From positions 62,624 to 126,623 of the forward strand of contig NZ_BMFG01000002.1 of the NCBI RefSeq assembly GCF_014638005.1: a stretch of DNA of 64,000 nucleotides, read 5' to 3'. A program made the translations under genes and the position numbers. Under the pieces are notes generated by a model, which saw only the letters and a program-made list of their open reading frames with translations, had not been told where the DNA came from and searched no databases. The DNA is from Flavobacterium orientale. GTDB lineage: Bacteria; Bacteroidota; Bacteroidia; Flavobacteriales; Flavobacteriaceae. Below are positions 33,743 to 42,954 of this stretch, piece by piece (the first letter of the stretch is position 1; every line of letters begins with the position of its first letter).

Positions 33743-34114
33743 ATGAAAATTGCAAAATTAATTTTATTCACATTATTCGGATTGATGTTTATCAATGCCG
33801 GTTTAGACAAGTTTTTACATTACATGCCTGTTCCGGAATTGGAACCGGAAGTAATGAAAGTAGGCGAGGCATTTGGTTCCATCCTATGGTTACTACCACT
33901 AGTTGGAGCTGTGGAACTCATTGCAGGATTATTATTTCTCTTTCCAAAAACACGATTGTTGGGGGCTTTACTAATTTTTCCGGTTATGGTGGGAATCATG
34001 CTTCACAATGCCGTTTATATGCCGGAAGGATTGGTGATTGCAGGTGTGTTTTTCCTCATCAACCTTTGGGTGTTGTATGAAAATAAAGAGAAAATTAACG
34101 GGTTATTTGCTTAA
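33743..34114 (+). CDS. DoxX-like membrane protein (123 aa)
   Basis: Four predicted membrane helices (KLILFTLFGLMFINAGLDKFL, ILWLLPLVGAVELIAGLLFLF, LLGALLIFPVMVGIMLHNAVY, LVIAGVFFLINLWVLYENK) with the DoxX pattern NAGLDKF and LVGAVELIAGLLFL. DoxX proteins are quinone-linked or poorly characterised membrane proteins. It lies 12 bp after a VOC gene, which is a common pairing in this phylum, so the two are probably an operon. Confidence 0.8.
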   Translation: MKIAKLILFTLFGLMFINAGLDKFLHYMPVPELEPEVMKVGEAFGSILWLLPLVGAVELIAGLLFLFPKTRLLGALLIFPVMVGIMLHNAVYMPEGLVIAGVFFLINLWVLYENKEKINGLFA

Positions 34115-34212
34115 TGGTGATTGGTAATAATAGGTTTACTACCAAGAAAAAATTCAAACAACTAACCGATAACTGATACTTGACAACAGAAAACAGAAAA
34201 CAGACAACAGAC

Positions 34213-34626
34213 ATGACACTAAATCCCTACTTAAATTTCGATGGAAATGCTGAAGAAGCTTTCCGATTTTATCAAACGGTTTTTGGCGGTGACTTAACCG
34301 TTTCCAAAATGAGTGATGCTCCAGGAGGAGAAAACTTACCGGAGCATGAAAAAAACAGAGCGATGCATGTGGCACTTCCTATCGGAAAAGGGCAATATTT
34401 GATGGCTTCGGATTGTTTGCCCAGTGCAGGACATGTGCTCAAGGTTGGCAACAACAATTATATTTCCATTACACCCGACAGTCGTGATGAAGCCGATCGA
34501 TTGTTCAACGGATTGTCTGCCGGCGGAAAAGTAGAAATGCCCATGGACGATATGTTTTGGGGTGATTATTTTGGTTCGTTTGTGGATAAATTTGGGGTGT
34601 GTTGGATGGTTAATTATAGTGGTTAG
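34213..34626 (+). CDS. PhnB-like VOC-family protein (137 aa)
   Basis: The ATG at 34213 is used (the frame extends upstream to a TTG in repeat-like DNA). MTLNPYLNFDGNAEEAFRFYQTVFGGDLTVSKMSDAPG is the hallmark of the PhnB/DUF1429-like VOC subfamily, and NNYISITPDSRDEADRLFNGLSAGGKVEMPMDDMFWGDYFGSFVDKFGVCWMVNYSG completes it. The PhnB name is structural, not evidence for phosphonate use. It is in a row of small stand-alone proteins, each with its own start region. Confidence 0.85.
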   Translation: MTLNPYLNFDGNAEEAFRFYQTVFGGDLTVSKMSDAPGGENLPEHEKNRAMHVALPIGKGQYLMASDCLPSAGHVLKVGNNNYISITPDSRDEADRLFNGLSAGGKVEMPMDDMFWGDYFGSFVDKFGVCWMVNYSG

Positions 34627-34735
34627 TTTTTGGGGTCTTCGACAGGCTCAGACTGACAGTAGTGTATGAAATTGTGATTTATGTTATGATTGACGGTTTG
34701 GGTTTAAATTGTTTAAGGATTTTGATAATCATAAA

Positions 34736-35083
34736 ATGACTATAAAAAGTATAGCACAAGCCTTTTCAAACGGGGATTTTCAAACTGTTTTTCCTTATCT
34801 TGCTGATACTATTGTATGGCAAGTGGTGGGTGAAAGTGAATTTCTCGGAAAAGAAGCCGTGATGCAGCAGTGTTTGCAAGTGGAAGCGTATTTCAATTCG
34901 GTAACCACGCAGTTTGAGACTTTACATTGTCTTGTTGATGGTCGGAATGTGGCCATCAACGGAACAGCGGCGTTTCACATCAATCAAAAACCGAAAGCGT
35001 TTGTTTGGGCTTGTGACTTATACGAATTTAATGAAGCGAATCAGTTGCAAAGCATTACGTCGTATTGCATTACAAAAAAATAA
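34736..35083 (+). CDS. SnoaL/NTF2-like protein (115 aa)
   Basis: The ATG at 34736 is preferred over the upstream TTG. MTIKSIAQAFSNGDFQTVFPYLADTIVWQVVGESEFLGKEAVMQQCLQVEAYF...NGTAAFHINQKPKAFVWACDLYEFNEANQLQSITSYCI is the cone-shaped NTF2/SnoaL-like fold. Such small proteins are diverse isomerases, cyclases or binding proteins; nothing identifies the substrate. Neighbours are VOC and SRPBCC proteins, suggesting a cluster of small-molecule binding proteins. Confidence 0.72.
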   Translation: MTIKSIAQAFSNGDFQTVFPYLADTIVWQVVGESEFLGKEAVMQQCLQVEAYFNSVTTQFETLHCLVDGRNVAINGTAAFHINQKPKAFVWACDLYEFNEANQLQSITSYCITKK

Positions 35084-35150
35084 ATAAAGTACCACGAATG
35101 CACGAATGAAAACTTAAATTCGTGTATTGGTAGCAAAAACAATAAAAAAC

Positions 35151-35591
35151 ATGAAACTCATCATCCAAGCTAAAATTCAAATTCAAAAACCCATTGCAAC
35201 AGTTTTTGAAAATATCGTTACTCCCGAAAAAATGACGCAGTATTTTATAGGCAGCAGTACCGGTCGTATGGAAGAAAAGGCCGAACTCCTTTGGACCTTT
35301 CCTGAATTTGAGGAACAATGTCCGATAACTGTCACTGCCGTTGTTCCAAATCAGAAAATTGTGTTTGTTTGGGATACGGATATGGTTGTGACTATTCAAT
35401 TAACGGAACAAGCGGACAAAAGTACGCTAGTTCATGTAACAGAAGACGGCAAAGAAAACAACGAAAAAGGCATCAAATGGTATGGCGGTAACACGGAAGG
35501 CTGGGCCAATTTTCTTGCGTGTTTGAAGGCTTTTTCGGAATATGATATCAATTTGAGAAAGGGGGCTTTTGAGTTTATGAAAAGGGGCTGA
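35151..35591 (+). CDS. SRPBCC/AHSA1-family protein (146 aa)
   Basis: Start is the ATG at 35151. KLIIQAKIQIQKPIATVFENIVTPEKMTQYFIGSSTGRMEEKAELLWTFPEF opens a START-like lipid/ligand-binding fold, with the long C-terminal helix GWANFLACLKAFSEYDINLRKGAFEFMKRG. AHSA1-like members are often annotated as SRPBCC domain-containing; the ligand is unknown. The gap before the next gene is an AGGTACTAAGG minisatellite. Confidence 0.75.
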   Translation: MKLIIQAKIQIQKPIATVFENIVTPEKMTQYFIGSSTGRMEEKAELLWTFPEFEEQCPITVTAVVPNQKIVFVWDTDMVVTIQLTEQADKSTLVHVTEDGKENNEKGIKWYGGNTEGWANFLACLKAFSEYDINLRKGAFEFMKRG

Positions 35592-35700
35592 GGTAATAAG
35601 GTTCTGAGGTACTAAGGTACTAAGGGTCTAAGGTTCTGAGGTACTAAGGTTCTGAGGTACTAAGGTTCTAAGGTTCTGAGGTTCTAAGGTTTTAAAAAAT
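35592..35700. repeat. AGGTACTAAGGTTCTG minisatellite
   Basis: Alternating GGTACTAAG and GGTTCTGA units fill this gap; related runs are at 31190-31240 and 36100-36160. Such units are likely to vary in copy number between strains. Confidence 0.8.
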
Positions 35701-35705
35701 TAATT

Positions 35706-36098
35706 ATGAATGACACGATTCAACATTACATTGATCAACTTTCAACAGTAAGTGATCAGGAGATTGGGCAACAACTAACGGCACTTATTGATGCCAATTT
35801 ATCGTTTACCGAAAGTAAAATTTGGCATGCACATCCCGTTTGGTTTATCGACGGAAATCCGATTGTGGGTTTTAGTAAGCAAAAGCCGGGCATGCGGTTA
35901 ATGTTTTGGAGTGGTGCCGATTTTGAAGAAACCGCTTTGAAAGTTAGAGGCGAAAAGTTCAAAGATGCCTCCATTTTTTATACTTCAGCTTCCGAAATCA
36001 ATGCGGATGATTTGAAACGTTGGCTCCAAAAATCGGAAACCATTCAGTGGGATTATAAGAATATTGTGAAGAGGAAAGGAAAGTTAGAAAGGCTTTGA
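35706..36098 (+). CDS. DUF1801-like protein (130 aa)
   Basis: YIDQLSTVSDQEIGQQLTALIDANLSFTESKIWHAHPVWFIDGNPIVGFSKQKPGMRLMFWSGADFEE fits the DUF1801/YdhG fold (helix, then W.H.PvW.i.gnpivgfs...g...l.FwsG). The C-terminal part FYTSASEINADDLKRWLQKSETIQWDYKNIVKRKGKLERL completes it. YdhG-like proteins are similar in fold to frataxin-like iron-binding domains by some accounts; the function is unknown. Flanked by minisatellites on both sides. Confidence 0.8.
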   Translation: MNDTIQHYIDQLSTVSDQEIGQQLTALIDANLSFTESKIWHAHPVWFIDGNPIVGFSKQKPGMRLMFWSGADFEETALKVRGEKFKDASIFYTSASEINADDLKRWLQKSETIQWDYKNIVKRKGKLERL

Positions 36099-36165
36099 GG
36101 TACTTTAGAAAGGTTCTAAGGTACTAAGGCACTAAGGCTTTGCAGACTTAGCACCTCAGCACATA
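36099..36165. repeat. GGTACTAAGGC minisatellite
   Basis: A shorter version of the 35592-35700 repeat between the DUF1801-like gene and the next SRPBCC gene. Confidence 0.65.
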
Positions 36166-36178
36166 AAAATAAAACATC

Positions 36179-36625
36179 ATGAAAAAATTAAATTATTCTA
36201 TAGCAATCCATGCAAAAGCGGACAAGGTTTTTGAAATCATGCTTTCCAAACCAACTTATGAACAATGGACGGCTGCATTTAATCCGTCGTCTACTTTTGA
36301 AGGGGGTTGGAACAAAGGCGACAAAATCTATTTCATCGGATTTGGTGAAGATGGGAAAAAAGGAGGGATGGTGTCCCGAATAGCCGAAAATATTCCCAAT
36401 CAATTCCTCTCGATTGAACATTTGGGCATGTTGGATGGTGCTACCGAAATAACCGAAGGACCAATGGTTGAAAGTTGGAAAGGAGCTTTGGAAAATTATT
36501 CGTTTTCAGAGGCCAATGGTGTTACTACCGTTTCAGTGGAAACCGATACTAGTGAGGATTATGCTGATTATTTCAATGAAACTTGGCCTAGGGCGTTAGG
36601 TATTTTGAAGGGTTTGTGTGAGTAG
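36179..36625 (+). CDS. SRPBCC domain protein (148 aa)
   Basis: KKLNYSIAIHAKADKVFEIMLSKPTYEQWTAAFNPSSTFEGGWNKGDKIYFIGFGEDGKKGGMVSRIAENIPNQFLSIEHLG...VESWKGALENYSFSEANGVTTVSVETDTSEDYADYFNETWPRALGILKGLCE is an AHSA1-type START-like fold: the first strand, a Val-Phe-Glu helix, the W-x(A)F loop and the last amphipathic helix. It differs from the SRPBCC at 35151, so it is not a simple duplicate. Ligand unknown. Confidence 0.78.
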   Translation: MKKLNYSIAIHAKADKVFEIMLSKPTYEQWTAAFNPSSTFEGGWNKGDKIYFIGFGEDGKKGGMVSRIAENIPNQFLSIEHLGMLDGATEITEGPMVESWKGALENYSFSEANGVTTVSVETDTSEDYADYFNETWPRALGILKGLCE

Positions 36626-36639
36626 GGTTTTTTAACCGC

Positions 36640-37070
36640 AAAGGACGCAAAGTTTTACGCGAAGGACGCGAAGTTTTTTTTAAAACATTAAGAAATTAAG
36701 ACGCTTCGCTTTTTTTCATTAAGGGAAATAAGTTAGTTTAAGAGTTTAAGGGTTTAAGAGTTTAAGGGGTTTGAACACGGATTTAAAAAATTGGAGAAAT
36801 AATAGCTCAATTTTTTTTAACATTAGGGAAATAAGACGCTTCGCTTTTTTTTCATTAAGGGAAATAAGTTAGTTTAAGGGTTTAAGGGTTTAAGAGTTTA
36901 AGGGTTTAAGAGTTTAAAAGTTTAAGGGGTTTGAACACGGATTTAAAAAATTGGAGAAATAATAGCTCAATTTTTTTTAACATTAAGGAATTAAGACGCT
37001 TCGCTTTTTTTCATTAAGGAAAATAAGTTAGTTTAAAAGTTTAAGGGTTTAAAAGTTTAAAACCTAAAAG
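36640..37070. repeat. Tandem repeat of 135-160 bp containing GTTTAAG minisatellites
   Basis: Units begin AACATTA-AGAAATTAAGACGC at 36684, 36819 and 36979. Their lengths differ because the internal GTTTAAGA run has a different number of heptamers. The 517-bp gap to 37142 holds no gene. Confidence 0.8.
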
Positions 37071-37142
37071 TTTATCTTTCCAAAAAGCAACCTTTTTATC
37101 CTTTTTTCATCTTATCTTTATCAACTACTAACCTGAAGACCA

Positions 37143-38699
37143 ATGCTTAAAAAACTACACGTCATATTTTTACTGTTTTCTTTTCATTTTGTTATAGCAC
37201 AATCGGTGGAATGGGTGGCTACTCCGGCCATTGCAATAACCACTCCGGTTCCTTCGGGTTATATTTGTGCTACGGATGCGTTTGGCAATGCTTATTTTGC
37301 GGGATATAAAGACAATCCGTATTCCTATACCGAACTTTTTGGGAATTTGTTATATCAAAAATACACTACCTCAGGAACACTGCTGTTCTCCAAAACCATT
37401 AGCGAAAGAGCTGTTGTACATCAAATGCAAAGCGATTCCCAAGGCAATATGTTACTGGCCGTTGAACATTTGAATACGCTGACCTATGAAACAACCACGA
37501 TTCCCAACGCAACAGGTTTACCACAACATGTGTTGCTTAAAATCAGTCCGACAGGGGATTTGTTGTGGCATAAAGTGTTGACTATGCCTGTTGTGGGGGT
37601 CAACACGTTTAAAGCCATTGCTTTTGATGTGTTAGACAACATCTATTTAGGTTATGACAATTACGGTACGTGTCACATTGAAAAGTTGAGTCCTGCCGGG
37701 GTTTCCTTGCAGTTGATTGTACAACAAAATGTGAATCGTTTGACTTCTTTGGCTGTTGATGCCGCCGGCAATATATATGCTACGGGTTCGTGTGCGAATA
37801 TTAATTCCGTTTACGCAGGGGTGTTACAACCCACCAATTTTGATTATACCGTTTACTTGGTGAAATACAATGCGGCAGGTGTTTTTCAGTGGATTAAGTA
37901 TGTGCAAGACATTACCTGTACGACACCGATGGTGCAAGTTGCTACTGATGGAAATGTGTATTGGGCTGCGGAGCTGTTTTTACCCGTACAATTGGGCACT
38001 ATTCAACTAGAAGGTCCCACAACAGGAGGCTCTGATTTTTTCTTGGCCAAACTGAATGCTCTCGGTGAATATGTATGGGCAAGAGAAGTTCCCGGAGCCG
38101 GTTCCGTTGAAGTAGGCCACCATAATTTTTTACAATTGGATGCTTTTGGAAGTGTTTACCTTACCGGAACTTTGTCTGGCGGCATCACGCAATGGAATGA
38201 GCAAGTGACCACCAACACGGGAACCTTTTCAAACCGACAAATTTTGTTGTTGCGTTATTTGGATAACGGGGCTCTTATTTTTGCCTTTACGGCAGGAGGT
38301 GCTCAAAACGATTATGGCAATAGTATTGCCACCACCTCGACTGACACGGTTTTGCTTACCGGAAAAATGCAAGGCAACGCCACGCTAGGATGGTACACTC
38401 ATACCAATGCGGATTCCTTTGGGTACAATCCGTTTTTGGCTAAAATTTCACCGATTACTTTGTCCCTTCCCGATTCGGAAACTACTAGCGTACGCATTTA
38501 TCCCAATCCTGTGATGGATGTATTGACGGTTGAAACATCGCAAACCATTGTGGGGATAACGGTTTTTTCGTTAAATGGGCAACGGATGTCACTTCCGCAA
38601 TTTGGGAATCAAGTTGATTTTAGTGGGGTGGCGAATGGGGTTTATGTGGTGGAGGTTGAGACGGAAATTGGGGTTAAGAGGGTGAAGGTGGTGAGGTAG
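37143..38699 (+). CDS. Secreted T9SS-substrate protein with SBBP-like beta-propeller repeats
   Basis: 518 aa with signal peptide (1-19). Repeats such as DAFGNAYFAGYKDNP, DSQGNMLLAVEH, DVLDNIYLGYDN, DAAGNIYATGSC, DAFGSVYLTGTL (D-x2-GN-x-Y pattern) indicate a seven-blade-type propeller of the SBBP family. The last 70 residues (IYPNPVMDVLTVETSQTIVGITVFSLNGQRM...NGVYVVEVETEIGVKRVKVVR) are a type A T9SS sorting domain. It is exported to the cell surface or medium; ligand unknown. Its TATCTTTA at about 37112 is a poor -7 match. Confidence 0.85.
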   Translation: MLKKLHVIFLLFSFHFVIAQSVEWVATPAIAITTPVPSGYICATDAFGNAYFAGYKDNPYSYTELFGNLLYQKYTTSGTLLFSKTISERAVVHQMQSDSQGNMLLAVEHLNTLTYETTTIPNATGLPQHVLLKISPTGDLLWHKVLTMPVVGVNTFKAIAFDVLDNIYLGYDNYGTCHIEKLSPAGVSLQLIVQQNVNRLTSLAVDAAGNIYATGSCANINSVYAGVLQPTNFDYTVYLVKYNAAGVFQWIKYVQDITCTTPMVQVATDGNVYWAAELFLPVQLGTIQLEGPTTGGSDFFLAKLNALGEYVWAREVPGAGSVEVGHHNFLQLDAFGSVYLTGTLSGGITQWNEQVTTNTGTFSNRQILLLRYLDNGALIFAFTAGGAQNDYGNSIATTSTDTVLLTGKMQGNATLGWYTHTNADSFGYNPFLAKISPITLSLPDSETTSVRIYPNPVMDVLTVETSQTIVGITVFSLNGQRMSLPQFGNQVDFSGVANGVYVVEVETEIGVKRVKVVR

Positions 38700-38734
38700 G
38701 TATTCTGTTGTCGGTTGTCAGTTTTCAGAACAAA

Positions 38735-38905
38735 TTATAAAATAAAGAGCTCTTCCCCTGTTTCAAAATCTTCTATTTTGAAATCTTCACTACAATTGTC
38801 GCAGTGGTAATAAATCACTGTCTTGTTTGGGAAATAGTCATCGTTTTTAACAACTATTTCTTCCCAATAGTCTTCATGGCAAGAGCATTTTTTGTGGGGA
38901 ATCAT
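38735..38905 (-). CDS. Small zinc-ribbon-like protein (56 aa)
   Basis: An ATG at 38905 opens a 56-codon frame with KKCSCHEDYW and, later, YYHCDNCSEDF: a CxC plus CxxC pattern of a zinc ribbon with charged Asp/Glu-rich context and acidic end (EDFETGEELFIL). Base usage and the well-placed start support a true gene. It stands on the opposite strand between a T9SS gene and the NUDIX gene, 54 bp from its likely start signals. Function unknown. Confidence 0.65.
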   Translation of the reverse strand: MIPHKKCSCHEDYWEEIVVKNDDYFPNKTVIYYHCDNCSEDFKIEDFETGEELFIL

Positions 38906-39022
38906 TGTTTTTGAATTTAATTTAAGATTTATAAATTTTAATATAAATTTTTTCCTCTTTTGGTGTCAACATTTTTTTTTCGACTAAATTTACGAGAAAT
39001 CTTTTTTTATTCTAAAAATATC

Positions 39023-39409
39023 ATGCTAAATGTTACTTGTGCTATCATTGTTTTTGATAATAAAATTCTTGTTACTCAACGAAGTGAGAAAATGAAGCTG
39101 CCCTTGAAATGGGAATTTCCTGGAGGGAAGTTAGAAGAAGGAGAAAGTGAAATTGAATGTATAAAAAGAGAGATAAAGGAAGAAATAAATTTGGATATTG
39201 AAATCGTAAAAAAGCTTACAAGCAATATTCATGATTACGGAACTTTTAAGATTAATTTAATTCCTTTTGTAGCTTATCATCTTAATGGAGAAGTTAATTT
39301 GACAGAACATAAAGACTATATTTTATTGGAAAAGAAAGAATTATTAAATCTTGATTGGGCAGAAGCTGATTTACCGATAGTTGAGGAATTTTTAAAATTT
39401 GAATTATGA
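39023..39409 (+). CDS. NUDIX hydrolase, MutT-like (128 aa)
   Basis: Start at the ATG 39023 (MLNVTCAIIVF); the ORF extends upstream without a good start. The NUDIX box reads GGKLEEGESEIECIKREIKEEINLD (G-x5-E-x7-RE-x2-EE-x-G variant). Such proteins hydrolyse nucleoside diphosphate derivatives, commonly 8-oxo-dGTP. It overlaps the next gene by the ATGA of a coupled start, so it is translated with the large helicase. The MutT-plus-helicase pairing suggests a defence or DNA-damage function. Confidence 0.85.
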   Translation: MLNVTCAIIVFDNKILVTQRSEKMKLPLKWEFPGGKLEEGESEIECIKREIKEEINLDIEIVKKLTSNIHDYGTFKINLIPFVAYHLNGEVNLTEHKDYILLEKKELLNLDWAEADLPIVEEFLKFEL

Positions 39410-42400
39410 ATCAAGGATTATATGAAGAACTAGTGACAAAACTAGTGGCTTATAAAATTAATGAGTTAGACAAAGACAAGTTTCAAGTTAAAAAGACTAC
39501 GATAGATAAAGCAGAGGCAGCTCAATTATTATCTCAACATATTGGAAAAACTATAAAGCATGCTTTTTCACTGATTAAAGGAGAGGATACATTAGAAACT
39601 CAAATTGAAATTGCCAATAAAATCATTTTATTTCTGAAGGAAGAGCTTAATAAAGAAGAGTTTGAAGATGATTTAATTGAGACGGAGGGTAAAATATTAA
39701 AAGCAGTTTTCACAAAAGTCGACAATCACTTTACAGATTTAGATTTACATTTAAGAGAAATCACACCTTACACTAGATTAATACATAGTGAGCTTTTTAC
39801 GGGAGGAAATTCTGGTACAACTTTAGAAAGTGAGTTAAGAAAAGAAATTTTGTCCTCAGATGAAATAGATTTACTGGTTTCTTTCATAAAATGGAAAGGA
39901 ATTAGAATTTTAGAACGTGAATTATTAGAATTCACTAATCGTGGAGGTAAACTTAGAGTCATTACAACTACTTACATTGGAGCAACTGATGCAAAGGCAG
40001 TTGATTTTTTATCCACTTTAAAAAATACTGAAGTTAAGGTTTCCTATAATACTGGAAATGAAAGATTACATGCTAAGGCTTATTTATTTCAACGAAAAAC
40101 AGGCTTTCATACAGGTTATATTGGTTCGTCAAACTTTTCTCGTTCTGCGTTAACTGATGGATTAGAATGGAATTTAAAAATAACTACTAAGGAAGTGGCC
40201 CATATTATCGATAAATTCAAAAAAACATTTGAAGCTTACTGGCAAAATTCTGAATTTGAATTATATGATAAAAACATTCATTCCGTAAAATTAGTGGAAG
40301 CTTTAAAGCAAGGAAAATTTTCAAAGGAATATACTTTTGCGACAACTTTTTTTGACATCAAACCATTTCATTATCAAAGTGAAATACTTGAAAAATTAGA
40401 AGTTGAAAGAACAGTTCATAACAGGTATAGAAATCTTTTAGTAGCAGCTACGGGAACTGGAAAAACAGTTATTTCTGCTTTTGATTATAAAAATTTTAGA
40501 AACATTAATAAATCTTCAAAGTTGCTTTTTGTTGCACATAGAAAAGAAATTTTGATTCAAGCAAAAGCAACTTTTCAAGGTGTTTTAAAAGATAATAATT
40601 TTGGCGACTTATGGGTTGATGGAATTGAGCCAAAATCTTACGAGTATCTTTTTGTATCAGTACAAACATTAAATAACAGATTAAAAGATTTAAAACTTTC
40701 TCCAAATTTTTTTGATTTTATTATTTTAGATGAAGCACATCATGGACCAGCATCTAGTTATAGACCATTTTTAAATTATTTTCAACCAAAAGTGTTATTA
40801 GGGTTAACTGCTACTCCAGAGAGAATGGACAATGAAAATATTCTTGAAGACTTTTGTAATCGTATTGCTGCTGAGATTAGACTTCCGGAAGCATTAAATA
40901 AAAAATTATTAAGTCCTTTTCAATATTTTGGTATAACAGACAGTATAGATTTGACTAATGTTAAATGGGAAAAAGGAAAGTATGTTGCAAGTGAATTAAC
41001 AAGTTTATATACAAAAAATGATATTCGTGTTGGTCAAATAATTTCTAATCTGGATAAGTATACTAATAATTTAAATGATGTACGTGCCATTGGTTTTTGT
41101 GTGACTATTGAGCATGCTTCTTTTATGACTGAAAAGTTCAATCTAGCAGGTTTAAAAGCAGAATGTTTAACCGCCAAAAACTCTAAAGAACGAGATGTAA
41201 TAAGAGAGAAATTTAGAAAAAAAGAATTCAATTACCTATTCGTAGTTGATATTTTCAATGAAGGTGTTGATATACAGGAAATAGATACTGTATTGTTTTT
41301 GAGACCTACTGAAAGTTTGACTATTTTTCTACAGCAATTGGGTCGTGGTTTGCGTTTAGCTGAAGGAAAAGATTGTTTGACAGTTCTAGATTTTGTAGGG
41401 AATTCTAGACCTGAATATGATTTTGAAAGCAAGTTTAGAGCACTTATTGGTAAAACAACTACTTCAGTTTTAAAAGAAATAGAAGATGATTTTCCACATT
41501 TACCATTAGGATGTTCGATAGTTTTAGAGAAAAAAGCTAAAGAAACAATTTTAGAGAATATAAGAAAAGCAACATTATTAAATGTAAATCAACTTATTGC
41601 TAAAATAAGGAATTTTCCACATCAAACAAATATGCCATTGACTTTGAAGAATTTCTTAGAATTTAATCATATTTCGATAGAGACAATTTATAAAAAAGAT
41701 AGTTGGTCGAGACTATGTCAAAGAGCAGGTTTAATTGATGATTTTGATAGTAGTAATGAAAAGCAAATTTTTTCTGCCATAAGTAATAAATGGCTTTCTA
41801 CAAATTCTACTAGTTATTTCAATTTTATTCTTAATCTGGCTAAGAAAGGATTTGATGTTAATTTGAATGATTTCGATGAGAATGGAAGAGCAATGTTATT
41901 AATGCTTTATTATGATATTTGGCAAAATCATGGTTTGTTCAAATCATTAGAAGAAAGTATTAAAGCAATAGGAAAGAACAAAGTTTTAGTAAAAGAAATA
42001 ATTGAAGTATTAGAAATATTTTTAGATAGAGTTGACTTTAAAGAAATTGATATTAAATTACCATATAAACAACCATTGAAAGTTCACGCTAGATATACAA
42101 GAGATCAAATTACTGCAGCATTTGGGAAAACTACTTTTGAAAAAAAATGGCCAAGCAGAGAAGGAGTTTTAGAGATAGAAAATATAAATACAGAATTACT
42201 TTTTATCAATTTAATAAAATCAGAAGAAGATTTTTCTCCTACAACAATGTATGATGATTATGCGATTAGTGAAACTTTGTTTCATTGGCAAAGTCAAAAC
42301 TCATCAAGACCAGAAATAGGAAAAGGATTGTCTTATATAAAACACAAAGAAAATAATAAAAAAGTATTACTATTTGTTAGAGAGAAATCGAGTGATGAAA

Positions 42401-42546
42401 ATGGAAATACTATGGGTTATGTCTTTATTGGAGAAGCCCATTTTATTGAAAGTGAAGGAGCAAAACCAATGAATATTAAATGGGAACTCAAAGAACCTAT
42501 GCCCAATTATTTGTGGAAAGCTTCTGCCAAACTATCTGTGGGGTAG
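39406..42546 (+). CDS. PLD-nuclease/SF2 helicase/DUF3427 fusion protein
   Basis: 1046 aa. An N-terminal region (1-120, helical), a phospholipase D-like nuclease domain (about 125-280) with LHAKAYLF (H222, K224) and GSSN (S241, N243), an SF2 helicase with ATGTGKT at 348-354, ILDEAHHG (about 443), GLTATPERMD and motif VI QQLGRGLRL, and a C-terminal DUF3427 (TTMYDDYAISETLFHWQSQN, Ile-Ser-rich). Such proteins translocate on DNA and may cut it. This PLD+helicase+DUF3427 arrangement is known from putative phage-defence genes. The 4-bp overlap with NUDIX supports a two-gene system. AT-rich compared with neighbours. Confidence 0.85.
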   Translation: MNQGLYEELVTKLVAYKINELDKDKFQVKKTTIDKAEAAQLLSQHIGKTIKHAFSLIKGEDTLETQIEIANKIILFLKEELNKEEFEDDLIETEGKILKAVFTKVDNHFTDLDLHLREITPYTRLIHSELFTGGNSGTTLESELRKEILSSDEIDLLVSFIKWKGIRILERELLEFTNRGGKLRVITTTYIGATDAKAVDFLSTLKNTEVKVSYNTGNERLHAKAYLFQRKTGFHTGYIGSSNFSRSALTDGLEWNLKITTKEVAHIIDKFKKTFEAYWQNSEFELYDKNIHSVKLVEALKQGKFSKEYTFATTFFDIKPFHYQSEILEKLEVERTVHNRYRNLLVAATGTGKTVISAFDYKNFRNINKSSKLLFVAHRKEILIQAKATFQGVLKDNNFGDLWVDGIEPKSYEYLFVSVQTLNNRLKDLKLSPNFFDFIILDEAHHGPASSYRPFLNYFQPKVLLGLTATPERMDNENILEDFCNRIAAEIRLPEALNKKLLSPFQYFGITDSIDLTNVKWEKGKYVASELTSLYTKNDIRVGQIISNLDKYTNNLNDVRAIGFCVTIEHASFMTEKFNLAGLKAECLTAKNSKERDVIREKFRKKEFNYLFVVDIFNEGVDIQEIDTVLFLRPTESLTIFLQQLGRGLRLAEGKDCLTVLDFVGNSRPEYDFESKFRALIGKTTTSVLKEIEDDFPHLPLGCSIVLEKKAKETILENIRKATLLNVNQLIAKIRNFPHQTNMPLTLKNFLEFNHISIETIYKKDSWSRLCQRAGLIDDFDSSNEKQIFSAISNKWLSTNSTSYFNFILNLAKKGFDVNLNDFDENGRAMLLMLYYDIWQNHGLFKSLEESIKAIGKNKVLVKEIIEVLEIFLDRVDFKEIDIKLPYKQPLKVHARYTRDQITAAFGKTTFEKKWPSREGVLEIENINTELLFINLIKSEEDFSPTTMYDDYAISETLFHWQSQNSSRPEIGKGLSYIKHKENNKKVLLFVREKSSDENGNTMGYVFIGEAHFIESEGAKPMNIKWELKEPMPNYLWKASAKLSVG

Positions 42547-42575
42547 TTTATGTCTGAAGGGTATTCATTTTTTAA

Positions 42576-42821
42576 TTAATAAACCAACTCAAAATAATTC
42601 TCCAAAGCAATTTGAAACAATTCCGTTTCAATTTTGATGAGTTCTTCTTTGTAGTTCCAACCTTCAATGTAAGCTTCGTCTTCGGGGCAAATAGGATAAC
42701 CGTGGAGTTTTCGGCTCAGAATATCACTCATTAAAACATTGTCGCAACTGTAATAAAGAGGATAATATTTTTCGATAAAATCCCAGTATTCTGTAGATGA
42801 ATATTTTAATTTTGGTTTCAT
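42576..42821 (-). CDS. Hypothetical protein (81 aa)
   Basis: KPKLKYSSTEYWDFIEKYYPLYYSCDNVLMSDILSRKLHGYPICPEDEAYIEGWNYKEELIKIETELFQIALENYFELVY: Tyr/Glu-rich, soluble, with a helical C-terminal half. The gene ends 30 bp past the helicase stop and is convergent with it. No family recognised. The codon content looks like a real gene; possibly an orphan or small accessory to the defence pair, but the strand is opposite. Confidence 0.5.
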   Translation of the reverse strand: MKPKLKYSSTEYWDFIEKYYPLYYSCDNVLMSDILSRKLHGYPICPEDEAYIEGWNYKEELIKIETELFQIALENYFELVY

Positions 42822-42954
42822 AATAATTGTGTTTATTCAAAATTATGCATTCCAATTTTTAGTAGCAGCCTACAATTGTATGCTTTTGTAATTATTTTGA
42901 AACATTCGGAATTAGTATTTGGTATTCCATTTTGGAATAATTGAGGAGAAGTTT

